Shown piece after piece: positions 37,735 through 45,766 of a stretch of 64,000 nucleotides of DNA (position 1 is its first letter; each line of letters starts with the position of its first letter). Source of the stretch: Chimaeribacter californicus (GTDB lineage: Bacteria > Pseudomonadota > Gammaproteobacteria > Enterobacterales > Enterobacteriaceae); the NCBI RefSeq assembly GCF_002858675.1, contig NZ_PJZF01000007.1, forward strand, positions 1-64,000, in the 5' to 3' direction. The position numbers and the translations under genes were made by a program. The notes beneath the pieces are model-generated. The model was not told the origin of the DNA, searched no databases, and saw only the letters and a list, made by a program, of their open reading frames with translations.

Positions 37735-38719
37735 AGGTATCCTCGCCACCACCAATCATCATTTCGCCGGTTTCCGCCAGACGGCGGACAATCAGCAGGA
37801 TCGCTTTCTGCTCTGCCTCGACCTGCGACATACGCATCGGGCCGCGGTTGGCCAGGTCGTCGCGCAGGATATCGGCCGCACGCTGCGACATATTGTTGAG
37901 GAACTTGTCGCGCAGCGGCTGTTCGGCACCCTTCAGGGCGACCAGCAGCGACTCGTTGTCCACTTCCTGCAACAGGCGCTGGATGCTGCGGTCGTCGACC
38001 TGCACCAGGTTTTCGAACAGGAACATCTCGTCGACAATCTTCTGCGCCAGCTCGCCGTCGTAGCCGCGCATCGCGTCCATGACCGCTTCTTCCTGCTGGG
38101 TTTTCATCAGGTTGATGATCTCGGCGGCGGTACGCACCCCGCCCAGCTTGCTGCGCTTGAGGTTCTGGCCGTCGAGCAGGTTGTTCAGCACTTCGGTCAG
38201 TTCCGCCAGCGCTGCCGGCTGCACGCCGCCGAAGGTGGCGATACGCAGCATCACATCGTTGCGCAGGCGTTCGTCGAACTGCGCCAAGATGTCGGCGGCC
38301 TGGCCGCGCTTCAGGTGCACCATAATGGTGGCGATGATCTGCGGGTGTTCGTCGCGGATCAGGTCGGCCGCCATCAGTGGTTCCATATAGTTGAGCGTTT
38401 CCATGCCGGTGGTGGTTTCACGCGACTCGAGGATGTCCTCGAGCAGGCTGGAGGCGCGTTCCTCGCCCAGGGCCTTGACCAGCACCGAGCGCAGGTAGTC
38501 ATTGGTGTTGATGCTCAGGGCCGCATACTGCTCGGCATCCACCTCGAATTCGTTGAGCACTTCCGCCATGACTTTGGTGGAGATGTGATGGGTATTCGCC
38601 ATCGCGCTGCTCAGCTGCTGTACCTCGCGCGAGGAGAGGTGTTTGAACACCTCCGCCGCGCGGTCTTCGCCCAGCGTCATCAGCAGGATGGCGCTCTTAT
38701 CGGTTCCGGACAAACTCAT
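37727..38719 (-). CDS. fliG: Flagellar motor switch protein FliG
   Basis: The 330-residue protein (E. coli 331) begins [25 protein letters not shown] and shows the armadillo-like middle domain with [13 protein letters not shown] and the C-terminal torque helix region ([21 protein letters not shown]). It couples the C ring to the stator. ATG 38719 overlaps the fliF stop (ATGA); a start six codons upstream is possible but not conserved. Confidence 0.95.
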   Translation of the reverse strand: MSLSGTDKSAILLMTLGEDRAAEVFKHLSSREVQQLSSAMANTHHISTKVMAEVLNEFEVDAEQYAALSINTNDYLRSVLVKALGEERASSLLEDILESRETTTGMETLNYMEPLMAADLIRDEHPQIIATIMVHLKRGQAADILAQFDERLRNDVMLRIATFGGVQPAALAELTEVLNNLLDGQNLKRSKLGGVRTAAEIINLMKTQQEEAVMDAMRGYDGELAQKIVDEMFLFENLVQVDDRSIQRLLQEVDNESLLVALKGAEQPLRDKFLNNMSQRAADILRDDLANRGPMRMSQVEAEQKAILLIVRRLAETGEMMIGGGEDTYV

Positions 38720-40434
38720 AGCTCGGTACTCATCCATTGGCGGATCACCAGGGCGACCACGCGAGGTTCTTTATCGGCCAGCTCCTGGATACGCTGGGTC
38801 TGGACTTCAATACTGACACGCTGCTGGGAACGCTTGCGCTGGGCCAGTTCATCACTGCTCGGCTTGGCGGCCGGGGCATTTTCTGTGGCGGCAATCGCCT
38901 GGGCAGCAGCAGCGGCAGCCACGGCGGCCTCTTGTGCCTGTTGCTGTTTACGCAGTTGCGGGCGAACCAGCTTGCGCCACAGGATCCAGGCCACAATCAG
39001 AATCAGCAGGTAACGGCCGGCCTCAATCAGTTGCTCGAAGAACGACTGCTGTTTCCAGAACGGCAACTCAACCGGCAGATCCTGCGCATCGTTAAACGGC
39101 GTGTTGACCACGTTCAGGCTGTCGCCGCGCTCGGCGGAGTAGCCCATCGCCTCACGCACCAGATCGTTGATCTGCTTAAGCTGGGCGTCGGTTAAGGCTT
39201 TCTGTTTGCCGTCTGCGCCGGTGGCGTAGTTCACTACCACCGCCACAGAGAGGCGCTGCACGCCGCCGGCACTTTCCGTGGTATGGCGGATGGTGCGGTC
39301 CAGCTCGTAGTTGGTGGTTTCATCATGGCGGCTGCTGCCGGATGCGGTGCCGCGCGCCGCGGTGGCGGTGCTGCGGGTCGCGGCATCAGCGGTTTTGTTG
39401 GCCGCCGCATTCTTGGCGTTTGCCGCATTTTTGGCCGGTGGCGTATCAATCGGTGCGGTGGTGGCCGGTGCCGGCTGATTGGTGAGCGCGCCCGGCACGC
39501 CGCCGACCGCTGAACCCACTTGTTCATTGGTGCTCAACTGGCGGGAACGGATAGAAGCTTTGTCCGCGCTGCCGTTCGGCTGGTATTGCTCATCCGTCTG
39601 CTCGCGGGCAGCGAAGTCGATCTGTGCGGTAACCTGCGCATGGACGTTACCGGCCCCGACCATCGGCGCCAGGATATTCTCGATGCGGCGCTGGAAGCGG
39701 CTCTCCAGCTCATTGGTGAACTTCAGCTGGGTCGCGTTCAGGAAGCGCTCACCGCCTTCGTTCTGGGTCAGCAGGTGGCCGCTCTGGTCAACTACGGTCA
39801 CGCTCGCCGGCGGCAGGCCGGAAACGCTGCTGGAGACCATATAAACGATGGCGTTGATCTGGCCGTCATCCAGCGCACGGCCGGGTTGCAGCGCCAGCGT
39901 TACGGAGGCCGACGGGGATTTCTGCTCACGCACAAACAGCGACGGCTTCGGCATCGCCAGGTGGACGCGCGCACTCAGCACCGGGCCGAGGGTTTCAATG
40001 GTGCGTGACAGCTCGCCTTCCAGACCACGCTGGTAGTTGATCTGCTCGCTGAACTGGCTGATGCCGAACTTCTCCTGATCCATCAGTTCGAAGCCCACCG
40101 CACCGCCTTTCGGCAGCCCGGCCTGGGCCAGGCGCAGACGTGTCTCATGGACACTCTCCGCCGGCACCAGCAGCGCACCGCCGTTATCCGCAAAGCGGTA
40201 AGGGATGTTCATCTGCGTCAGCTGCGTGACGATATCGCCGCCATCCTTATCGTTCAGGTTACTGAACAGGACGCGATAGTCCGGGCTGCGCGCCCAGAGC
40301 ATCATGGCAACGACAATCGCCACTGCCGCGGCGGCGGCAATCAGCAACGGAATTTTTGGGTTGGCGCGCAAACGGGTAAACAGCGCATTCATGCCGTTTT
40401 CACGGTTTTCGCCGGTAGCGGTCGCGGCATTCAT
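38716..40434 (-). CDS. fliF: Flagellar MS-ring protein FliF
   Basis: The 572-residue protein (E. coli 552) has an N-terminal membrane helix, YscJ-type ring-building domains ([35 protein letters not shown]-type region at about 110-150), an Ala-rich linker near 330-370 longer than in E. coli, a second helix near 475, and the C-terminal FliG-binding tail ending [10 protein letters not shown]. It builds the MS ring, the first basal-body structure. It is the first gene of the minus-strand operon and is divergent from fliE. Confidence 0.94.
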   Translation of the reverse strand: MNAATATGENRENGMNALFTRLRANPKIPLLIAAAAAVAIVVAMMLWARSPDYRVLFSNLNDKDGGDIVTQLTQMNIPYRFADNGGALLVPAESVHETRLRLAQAGLPKGGAVGFELMDQEKFGISQFSEQINYQRGLEGELSRTIETLGPVLSARVHLAMPKPSLFVREQKSPSASVTLALQPGRALDDGQINAIVYMVSSSVSGLPPASVTVVDQSGHLLTQNEGGERFLNATQLKFTNELESRFQRRIENILAPMVGAGNVHAQVTAQIDFAAREQTDEQYQPNGSADKASIRSRQLSTNEQVGSAVGGVPGALTNQPAPATTAPIDTPPAKNAANAKNAAANKTADAATRSTATAARGTASGSSRHDETTNYELDRTIRHTTESAGGVQRLSVAVVVNYATGADGKQKALTDAQLKQINDLVREAMGYSAERGDSLNVVNTPFNDAQDLPVELPFWKQQSFFEQLIEAGRYLLILIVAWILWRKLVRPQLRKQQQAQEAAVAAAAAAQAIAATENAPAAKPSSDELAQRKRSQQRVSIEVQTQRIQELADKEPRVVALVIRQWMSTEL

Positions 40435-40728
40435 GAGGCCACCTCGTTACGCTGCAAACGGATGTGAGTAATGGTATAGAGTTGCAAAACGGACTCCCTG
40501 GCGGTTTGCGTTGACGCGTCAAAAGGCACTGGACCTGGTAATAGGAAATGTCCCAATTTTCAGGTGGGCCATTATTTGCTGTTGACAGAAAATTCGATGG
40601 GTGAATAAGCCGTGTTTTTTGCAGCTATTTAGACGCTTTAGCCAAAAAACCCTGTGATAGGGTGTCAGCCATCAAAAGCATATCGTCCGCCGGCGCGTCC
40701 GGCGCGGGCTGACACCAGAGAGAAAAGT
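40435..40728. promoter_or_regulatory. Divergent fliF / fliE control region
   Basis: The 294 bases between the two early flagellar operons must contain two FlhDC-activated class II promoters, by homology with other enterobacteria. I could not place FlhDC half-sites reliably. A small ACCCT-N5-AGGGT hairpin lies near 40650. GAGAG precedes the fliE ATG. Confidence 0.5.
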
Positions 40729-41046
40729 ATGTCAATTCAGGGTATTCAAAGCGTCCTCCAGCAGATGCAGGCCACCGCGCTCCAGGCTGCCGGCCCCGCT
40801 GCCACCGCCCAGCCGTTGCAGCACGCAGGCTTTGCCAGCGAGCTGAAAGCCGCTGTCGGCAAGATAAGCGACATCCAGAACAGTGCGCGTATTCAGTCTG
40901 AGAAGTTTGAGCTGGGCGTGCCCGGCGTCAGCCTGAATGACGTGATGGTGGATCTGCAGAAATCCTCTGTCTCCCTGCAACTCGGTGTGCAGGTGCGTAA
41001 CAAGCTGGTTTCCGCTTACCAGGAAATCATGAACATGCAGGTGTAG
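40729..41046 (+). CDS. fliE: Flagellar hook-basal body protein FliE
   Basis: The 105-residue protein (E. coli 104) begins MSIQGIQSVLQQMQATA and ends with VMVDLQKSSVSLQLGVQVRNKLVSAYQEIMNMQV, the conserved rod/hook-like terminal helix. It links the MS ring and export gate to the rod. ATG 40729 is chosen over a frame beginning at 40654 because it matches the conserved N-terminus and has a GAGAG site. Confidence 0.95.
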   Translation: MSIQGIQSVLQQMQATALQAAGPAATAQPLQHAGFASELKAAVGKISDIQNSARIQSEKFELGVPGVSLNDVMVDLQKSSVSLQLGVQVRNKLVSAYQEIMNMQV

Positions 41047-41141
41047 TGAGGGCTGATGCCCGGGCCACAACGTGTTGCCGAGGTATTCGCCGCTTTATCA
41101 TTTTGTTTTGCCTGAATTTTAATCATTACCAATGAATTTAC

Positions 41142-41168
41142 TACGGTTATTCACACGGCTGCCGATAA
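41142..41168 (+). promoter_or_regulatory. Candidate sigma-28 (FliA) promoter of a small-gene cassette
   Basis: A perfect sigma-28 -10 element GCCGATAA (41161-41168) is preceded, 15 bases upstream, by TACGGTTA, matching 5 of 8 positions of the TAAAGTTT -35. It lies 33 bases before the first ATG of three overlapping small genes. The -10 is identical to that of fliC. The weak -35 makes the call tentative. Confidence 0.5.
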
Positions 41169-41201
41169 TGTGTTCAGGCAAAATAAGGCAAGGTGATTCT
41201 G

Positions 41202-41390
41202 ATGCAAACCAACATGATCAACACAGAAACGATGATCCGGGATGAGTTCGACGCCTGGTATTCCGAGGGTGGGGCGGAACCTGAGGCGATTGCGCGCACA
41301 GGCGACCGTTACCGGCTGTTACAGGCACAACAGGCCTGGGTGGCATTCCGGGCCGGCTGGCAGGCCCGCCGCATCCCGGAGAGTGAGTAA
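41202..41390 (+). CDS. Small hypothetical protein, first gene of micro-cassette
   Basis: The 62-residue product contains DEFDAWYSEGG and ends with a YRLLQAQQAWVAFRAGWQAR helix. This FDxWY...QxAWxAFxAGW pattern recalls short phage-encoded proteins, but I cannot assign a function. AAGGTG lies seven bases ahead of ATG 41202; a start three codons earlier is also open. The stop TAA overlaps the ATG of the next gene (TAATG). It sits behind a sigma-28-like promoter downstream of fliE. Confidence 0.65.
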   Translation: MQTNMINTETMIRDEFDAWYSEGGAEPEAIARTGDRYRLLQAQQAWVAFRAGWQARRIPESE

Positions 41391-41542
41391 TGCATTACTT
41401 TCTGGCAGCACTTGGCGCGCTGATTACCGGCACCGCCATGGTGTCTGACAATGGCATCGCATTAATTTGCGGCACAATCTGGCTAAGCACAGCCTGTGTC
41501 TGCATGGCAATTCAAAAGTTAGGAGAAAAAAATGGCCGCTGA
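41390..41542 (+). CDS. 50-residue putative membrane protein, second gene of micro-cassette
   Basis: An ATG overlapping the preceding stop opens a 50-codon frame: MHYFLAALGALITGTAMV, then GIALICGTIWLSTACVCMAI and a short basic end. Both stretches are hydrophobic enough for membrane helices joined by a short loop, with two cysteines in the second. It has no separate ribosome site and should be translated by coupling. Its 3' end overlaps the next gene by 11 bases. No family is recognised. Confidence 0.55.
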   Translation: MHYFLAALGALITGTAMVSDNGIALICGTIWLSTACVCMAIQKLGEKNGR

Positions 41543-41714
41543 AATCATCCCGTTTAAAAAACCCTTGCATCAGCTTACCCAGGCCCAGCAACACCTCTGC
41601 GAGGCCCTGAAACTGGTACGCGACGGTGGGCACCAGCCGATGGCCGTTGACCTGCTGTTAAGCCGGGCGCATGAGCTGGTATATGATTATGTGGAAATTG
41701 CCGGGAAACGCTAA
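41532..41714 (+). CDS. Small hypothetical protein, third gene of micro-cassette
   Basis: The 60-residue product reads MAAEIIPFKKPLHQLTQAQQHL at the start and VDLLLSRAHELVYDYVEIAGKR at the end; it is helical and soluble. A GGAG site inside the preceding gene drives it. No function is recognised. Three-way overlap of the genes suggests one functional unit. Confidence 0.65.
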   Translation: MAAEIIPFKKPLHQLTQAQQHLCEALKLVRDGGHQPMAVDLLLSRAHELVYDYVEIAGKR

Positions 41715-41890
41715 GCAGGCTGATGCCCTCTGCCTTCACCGGCGTGTCACCGCGATTCTTTACGCTGTCTTATGAACTGCTGATAAAAAAAGCTGTCTTT
41801 ACAAACCCGGCTGCCGGGCGCATATGCAATAATGCAGGGCTTGCAGCGCGGAAGGGCGGGCAATACTGACAGAGTGAGGAGAGTAACCGA

Positions 41891-42091
41891 GTGGCAAACA
41901 TGCGCGTTAAACAGGGAGTGAGCTGGTGGTTTTTCCCCTATATCCGGCTGGTATGCTGGGTGTATGCAGTACGGGGACGCGAGCTGAGTGACCAGCAGCT
42001 GGAACAGCGGGTCATGCGCCATCTGCACCCCTCGCCGCATAAACGGCGCAGGCATCAGGTTATCCTGAGTAAGCTGCGCCTGAAGGGCTGA
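41891..42091 (+). CDS. Small basic hypothetical protein
   Basis: The 66-codon frame begins with GTG behind a GAGGAGAG site (ATG 41900 is an alternative). The product has an aromatic, hydrophobic N-terminal half (WWFFPYIRLVCWVYAV) and a very basic second half (HPSPHKRRRHQV), suggesting a membrane-associated micro-protein. No family is recognised, and no terminator or partner is obvious. Confidence 0.45.
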   Translation: MANMRVKQGVSWWFFPYIRLVCWVYAVRGRELSDQQLEQRVMRHLHPSPHKRRRHQVILSKLRLKG

Positions 42092-42172
42092 AAGGAAGGC
42101 AGGCACCGGCAGGCTGAATCTGCCGTTCTCTTCTATACTTAACGGACAACCCGTGAGTCAATGGAGAGCACC

Positions 42173-42358
42173 ATGTCTGAACAGCCCGATCACAACGCGC
42201 CTTTCCCCAATAAACATCACGGTCTGCCCGAAGATGCGCCTAATTCACCCAATCCCTATGAAGAGGATGATCTGGTGAATAAAGAGGGGGAGATCCCAAG
42301 AAAGCGCGATGACAGCAACGATGATGAAGAAGATCCTTACGAATCAGACTCTAAATAA
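42173..42358 (+). CDS. Small acidic, disordered hypothetical protein
   Basis: The 61-residue product starts MSEQPDHNAPFP and ends with a run rich in Asp/Glu (DDSNDDEEDPYESDSK); it has almost no hydrophobic residues and is probably disordered. GGAGAG precedes ATG 42173. It is followed at once by a terminator. Its N-terminus (MSE-x-PD) resembles that of the acidic protein at 42533. Function unknown. Confidence 0.65.
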   Translation: MSEQPDHNAPFPNKHHGLPEDAPNSPNPYEEDDLVNKEGEIPRKRDDSNDDEEDPYESDSK

Positions 42359-42379
42359 CCCCTGATTACGTATCACCAA

Positions 42380-42401
42380 GGCCGCCTGCGGGCGGTTTTT
42401 T
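42380..42401 (+). terminator. Rho-independent terminator after the first acidic gene
   Basis: CCGCC-TGCG-GGCGG followed by T6. The same stem and loop recur after the next gene. Confidence 0.9.
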
Positions 42402-42532
42402 GTTGCCGCTGCCCGGCCGGGCAGACAGATTAGCCTGATTGTACATTAGTTCACCAGGATGTGATGTCCGGCAGATTTCCGCTATACGGCTTGCCTATAC
42501 TTCTTATGCCCATGTCGGGCCTGGAGGTAGTT

Positions 42533-42688
42533 ATGTCCGAACGTCCTGATGAAATTGACCCGCTGCCGGATGATGATATGGTTCCTGAGACCCCGGAAGA
42601 GTTTCCTGAAGAGGATGATCCATTAGGGGATGATCCTTTAGGGGATGATGATGAGGAAGAAGTGCCTCTGACCCCGGATGACGTGTAA
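42533..42688 (+). CDS. Extremely acidic 51-residue hypothetical protein
   Basis: By my count about 24 of 51 residues are Asp or Glu and only one is basic. The sequence is built of short acidic repeats (DDPLGDDPLGDDDEEE) and prolines, so it is surely disordered. GGAGG seven bases before ATG 42533 is a strong ribosome site, and a terminator follows the stop, which argues for a real gene. The N-terminus MSERPDE parallels that of the acidic protein at 42173. A nucleic-acid mimic or cation buffer is conceivable but unproven. Confidence 0.65.
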   Translation: MSERPDEIDPLPDDDMVPETPEEFPEEDDPLGDDPLGDDDEEEVPLTPDDV

Positions 42689-42702
42689 CCCTTTTCTGCC
42701 TT

Positions 42703-42726
42703 AAAACCGCCTGCGGGCGGTTTTTT
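42703..42726 (+). terminator. Rho-independent terminator after the second acidic gene
   Basis: AAAACCGCC-TGCG-GGCGG followed by T6, the same hairpin as at 42380. Confidence 0.92.
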
Positions 42727-42781
42727 CCTGTCTGGCTGCCGGGCGTTTTCACCAGCGGGCCGCGTGCGTCTGCTATCTTTA

Positions 42782-42810
42782 GGGGTAACACCCGGCTTCA
42801 GGGGTAACAC
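42782..42810 (+). promoter_or_regulatory. Direct repeat upstream of 42827 gene
   Basis: GGGGTAACAC occurs at 42782-42791 and again at 42801-42810, a 19-base spacing close to two helical turns, immediately ahead of the ribosome site of the next gene. It could be a tandem operator or simply a short duplication. Confidence 0.35.
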
Positions 42811-42826
42811 AATAAGGAGAAACAGG

Positions 42827-43027
42827 ATGTCATTAGAGATTGAGAAAACGTCCGACGCGTCGGGGCGCTACCGGTATGCGGCGACCTGCCGGGAGGCAGA
42901 TTACCAGTTTGAGGTCACGGGCCAGGGGGCCACCGCCACCGAGGCGGATGCTGACCTGAGAAAAAATATCACGGAGATGGCGCAGCGGCTGGATGAACTG
43001 ATGCAGATGAGCAAAGTCTCGGCCTGA
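42827..43027 (+). CDS. Small hypothetical protein
   Basis: The 66-residue soluble product starts MSLEIEKTSDASGRYRYAAT and ends in a helix (NITEMAQRLDELMQMSK). It looks like a small beta-strand domain followed by a helix. AAGGAG lies ahead of the ATG. No function is recognised. It converges with ariR. Confidence 0.65.
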   Translation: MSLEIEKTSDASGRYRYAATCREADYQFEVTGQGATATEADADLRKNITEMAQRLDELMQMSKVSA

Positions 43028-43080
43028 CAGCAGGCCGGCGTCAGGTATTGCGGGCGGCCACCATGGCCGCCCGCAATCTG

Positions 43081-43341
43081 TCAGGCAAACGTCTCGTCCG
43101 GCGCTTTCAGGATCATCGCTTCCAGGGCATGCCGGTAAACATCCAGCTTCACCACATCATGCTCGGTTTCCAGTTTTTCAATCAGGTTGGCAATGATCGC
43201 TTTGTTGGTCACAAACTCATGGGTCTTAAGCAACTCCGCCACAATCTGTGCGACAACCTCTGACTCCGCCGCCGACATCGCGGCCGGATTGTTAAAATAC
43301 TGGGCAATTTCATGTTCCGCAGAGACGGGTTGTTTATTCAT
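43081..43341 (-). CDS. ariR: AriR/YmgB-family connector protein
   Basis: The 86-residue helical protein matches the E. coli AriR/YmgB pattern in length (88) and layout: AQYFNN, ESEVVAQIVAELL, VTNKAIIANLIEKLETEHDVVKLDVYRHALE. In E. coli such connectors feed into the Rcs phosphorelay and influence acid resistance, biofilm and, through RcsB, motility. Paralogues YcgZ and YmgA are similar, so the exact orthologue is uncertain. It lies in the island between two flagellar clusters. Confidence 0.75.
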   Translation of the reverse strand: MNKQPVSAEHEIAQYFNNPAAMSAAESEVVAQIVAELLKTHEFVTNKAIIANLIEKLETEHDVVKLDVYRHALEAMILKAPDETFA

Positions 43342-43427
43342 TTTTGTTCCCTTAAATAGCGTATTCCGCATACCGCCTGTTCCACATCTCGCTGGATGGG
43401 CAGGCCGCAGGTTATCCAGACAGGTGT

Positions 43428-43473
43428 ATAAATAAAAAAAACCTCTGAAAGTGAAACCAAACACCGTCAGAGG
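43428..43473 (-). terminator. Terminator-like hairpin between iraP and ariR
   Basis: On the minus strand CCTCTGA and TCAGAGG form a 7-bp stem with an 18-base loop, followed by TTTTTTTTATTT. It would end transcripts coming from iraP before ariR, or attenuate readthrough. Confidence 0.75.
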
Positions 43474-43635
43474 CAACGTGATGCATCCGTTATTGTTATG
43501 ACAGGCGAGCACTCCCTGCTCCCCGATAAACTTATACAAAGATGAAAATTTTGCGTAACTTTAGCCTGAGCTTTTTGTGTGGTAGGAGGAGTGGGTAAGC
43601 AGACTGTCGGGCAGGGGGAAAGAGAGGGGAGCGAT

Positions 43636-43670
43636 CTTGCCGGGGCCGCCCAGGTGGCCGCCCCGGCAAG
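43636..43670. other. Strong GC-rich hairpin downstream of iraP
   Basis: CTTGCCGGGG and CCCCGGCAAG form a perfect 10-bp stem with a 15-base loop that can pair further (GGCC elements). No U-tract follows on either strand. It may protect the iraP 3' end or be part of a small RNA. The rest of the 43342-43734 gap shows no gene. Confidence 0.5.
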
Positions 43671-43734
43671 GGTTAACCGTGCAGTGGAGAGTGACGTTTG
43701 CCCGGCCCCCGGGATGTCACGCAGAACCGGGAAA

Positions 43735-44001
43735 TCATGGATCGATACGCGGCTGGTCAATCAGCGCATAGAGGCAGCCGCGCAGCTTGATCAAATCGTC
43801 AGGATTGGTCGCCGCATCCTCAGAAGCCAGATCCAGCGCTTTATTGACCTGTTTTGAAATCGTTGCCCTGGTCTGTGCATCCAGCGCATTCATCAGCGCG
43901 GTTACCGCAATTTGAAGGGCTTCTACCTGAATCAATGTCTCTTTTGAGGCCACATCATTTTCTGCCAGTTTCACCAGCAGTTCCGCTATTAACGCTTTCA
44001 T
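43735..44001 (-). CDS. iraP: Anti-adaptor protein IraP
   Basis: The 88-residue protein aligns with E. coli IraP (86): MKALIAELLVKLAENDVASKE, QVEALQIAVTALMNAL and an end similar to LKHPRQ in ALIDQPRIDP. IraP blocks RssB and so protects sigma-S from ClpXP; in E. coli it responds to phosphate starvation and ppGpp. Its position inside the flagellar region is unlike E. coli. GGAGAT precedes the ATG. Confidence 0.88.
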   Translation of the reverse strand: MKALIAELLVKLAENDVASKETLIQVEALQIAVTALMNALDAQTRATISKQVNKALDLASEDAATNPDDLIKLRGCLYALIDQPRIDP

Positions 44002-44212
44002 AAGATCTCCACACAATAAGGGGTCGTTAGCGCGCTCATAGTAATGCGGAAATTCATAAGCCTGATAGCAAAATTTTAATAGGTTGTTGTGCTTTTTCTC
44101 ACAAATTGCAAAAGGCGGAAAGAAAACCTGCGTGTTGCTAAAAATGCGGCGCACTTGCTGTCGGTAGGGTTTGCACTATCCTTGAAATGTTCTTAACAAA
44201 AAGGAGTGAGTT

Positions 44213-44437
44213 ATGAAAAAAGTCATTGTGGCTTCTGCGGTTATTCTTTCTGCCCTGTTGTCCGGCTGCGCCAGCAGCAATTACGCCATCCATACCATTG
44301 ATGGCCGGACGATCGTCAGCGACGGCAAACCAAAAACAGATAACGAGACCGGCATGATCAGCTATAAGGATGCCTGGGGTAACAAACAGCAAATTAACCA
44401 GAATACCGTGAAGCAGATGCAGGAAATTAAAAACTGA
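44213..44437 (+). CDS. YgdI/YgdR-family lipoprotein
   Basis: The 74-residue precursor has a lipoprotein signal with lipobox LSGC (Cys19) and a small SH3-like domain typical of the DUF903 YgdI/YgdR group (YAIHTIDGRTIVSDGKPK, DNETGMISYKDAWGN, QINQNTVKQMQEI). It should be anchored in the outer or inner membrane; function is unknown. AAGGAG precedes the ATG, and TTGCTG-N16-TATCCT upstream could be its promoter. Two terminators follow. Confidence 0.85.
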   Translation: MKKVIVASAVILSALLSGCASSNYAIHTIDGRTIVSDGKPKTDNETGMISYKDAWGNKQQINQNTVKQMQEIKN

Positions 44438-44451
44438 CCTTTATCTCCCGC

Positions 44452-44478
44452 AAAAACCCCGTCTCTGCGGGGTTTTTT
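44452..44478 (+). terminator. Terminator after the YgdI/YgdR-type lipoprotein gene
   Basis: AAAAACCCCG-TCTCTG-CGGGG followed by T6AT. Confidence 0.92.
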
Positions 44479-44493
44479 ATAATGGAAGAAAGG

Positions 44494-44520
44494 AAACCCC
44501 GCAGAAGCGGGGTTTTTTAT
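44494..44520. terminator. Second tandem terminator, shared with acyltransferase gene
   Basis: AAACCCCGC-AGAA-GCGGGGTTT with T6 on the plus strand. On the minus strand it lies just past the acyltransferase stop and is followed by TTTCCTTTC, so it may act in both directions. Confidence 0.8.
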
Positions 44521-44530
44521 TGCCGGCTTT

Positions 44531-45544
44531 TCAGAGCAGGGCCCGGACATAGGGCACGGTACGTAGATAGCGCACGGCCAGGTAGGTGACGCCGAACATC
44601 ACCCCGGAGAACAGCAGGGAGGCAAAAGGCCAAATCAGTTTTTCATTGACATTGATAAGCCGGGTAATGGCCAGATACACCACCATATGCGCCAGGAAAA
44701 TACCAAACGAGCACTCTGCCACCAAGGTAAGCCGTTGCTTTATCAGCGGGCTAAAAGTAAAGCGGGCATTCAGCATAAGGTAGAACAGGGCAGCGGAGGC
44801 CACCACAGCCGGCGGATAGAAATAGGTGTAGTACGTTTCCCGCGGGGCATGGGCTGCCAGCGATACCGAACGGGTACCGGTAAACATCACGATGACCGCC
44901 AGAATAAACAGGCCCAGCGCCAGCCAGCCGCGCTGCCGGGTAAAGCCTATATCTTTAATAAACAGGGGCAGGAACAGGAAAATCACATAGGCATTAAAGT
45001 TATTCAGCGCCATATTGCCGACAAACGCAATATTGATCCTGAAAGCATCGCTGAGAAACGGAAACAGGCAGGAGAACAGAAAGGTCAATATTGCATAAAA
45101 TAAGCAGAGCGGCCGCCCGCCTTTATAGTAGAGCAGTGAAACCAGCGGCATCAGCAGGTAAAGGCCAATCAGCGCATATAAAAACCATAATTGAGCCATC
45201 GCATTATGATTAATCACCACATCCACCAGCCAGTGCCGGCTGAAAATATCTTCACCGGTAAGCAGCCCGTAAATCAAAGACCAGGCCAGCAATGGCAGGG
45301 CGATCCTCGCCAGCCGCCGGCGTAAAAAGGTACGGATATCCATATCCTCTTTGATCAGCAGAAAGGCAGAAATCATAAAAAACAGGGGAACACAAAAGCG
45401 GGCAAGTGAATAACAAAGGTTAGTGATGTTCCAGGCGGCACTGTCAATAGGGGCCATGTAAAACGTATTCATCGAACCGTGAATCAGCACCACGGCGCCA
45501 ATGGCGATAACGCGCATCACATCAAGATTAAAGTTTTTTTCCAT
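44531..45544 (-). CDS. Acyltransferase family 3 membrane protein
   Basis: The 337-residue protein has about ten membrane segments and the family signature LDVMRVIAIGAVVLIHG near the N-terminus with the conserved His (about residue 22), then RFCVPLFFMISAFLL and HLWFLYALIGLYL-like AQLWFLYALIGLYLLMPL. Members such as WecH and OafA O-acetylate surface polysaccharides. The target here is unknown. ATG 45544 follows AGGGAAG. It is somewhat A/T-richer than the core and is monocistronic, with terminators at 44.5 kb. Confidence 0.85.
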   Translation of the reverse strand: MEKNFNLDVMRVIAIGAVVLIHGSMNTFYMAPIDSAAWNITNLCYSLARFCVPLFFMISAFLLIKEDMDIRTFLRRRLARIALPLLAWSLIYGLLTGEDIFSRHWLVDVVINHNAMAQLWFLYALIGLYLLMPLVSLLYYKGGRPLCLFYAILTFLFSCLFPFLSDAFRINIAFVGNMALNNFNAYVIFLFLPLFIKDIGFTRQRGWLALGLFILAVIVMFTGTRSVSLAAHAPRETYYTYFYPPAVVASAALFYLMLNARFTFSPLIKQRLTLVAECSFGIFLAHMVVYLAITRLINVNEKLIWPFASLLFSGVMFGVTYLAVRYLRTVPYVRALL

Positions 45545-45766
45545 ACTTCCCTGCACGGTACGTGAGTAAAGATAAGTCGTTTATTCTTATAAGAGAGACA
45601 AATAATTATCAACAAATTTAGGTTAGGGGAGAGTAAAAACCTGATCGCCATTCCATGCCGGCCAGAATGAAGCGACATCCGGCCCGGGTGAATTCTTTAA
45701 AGAGTGAATAAACCTTCAATCCTGGTAACAGGGCGGCAAAAGTCCTTCCCCAGACGATTTGCCGCC

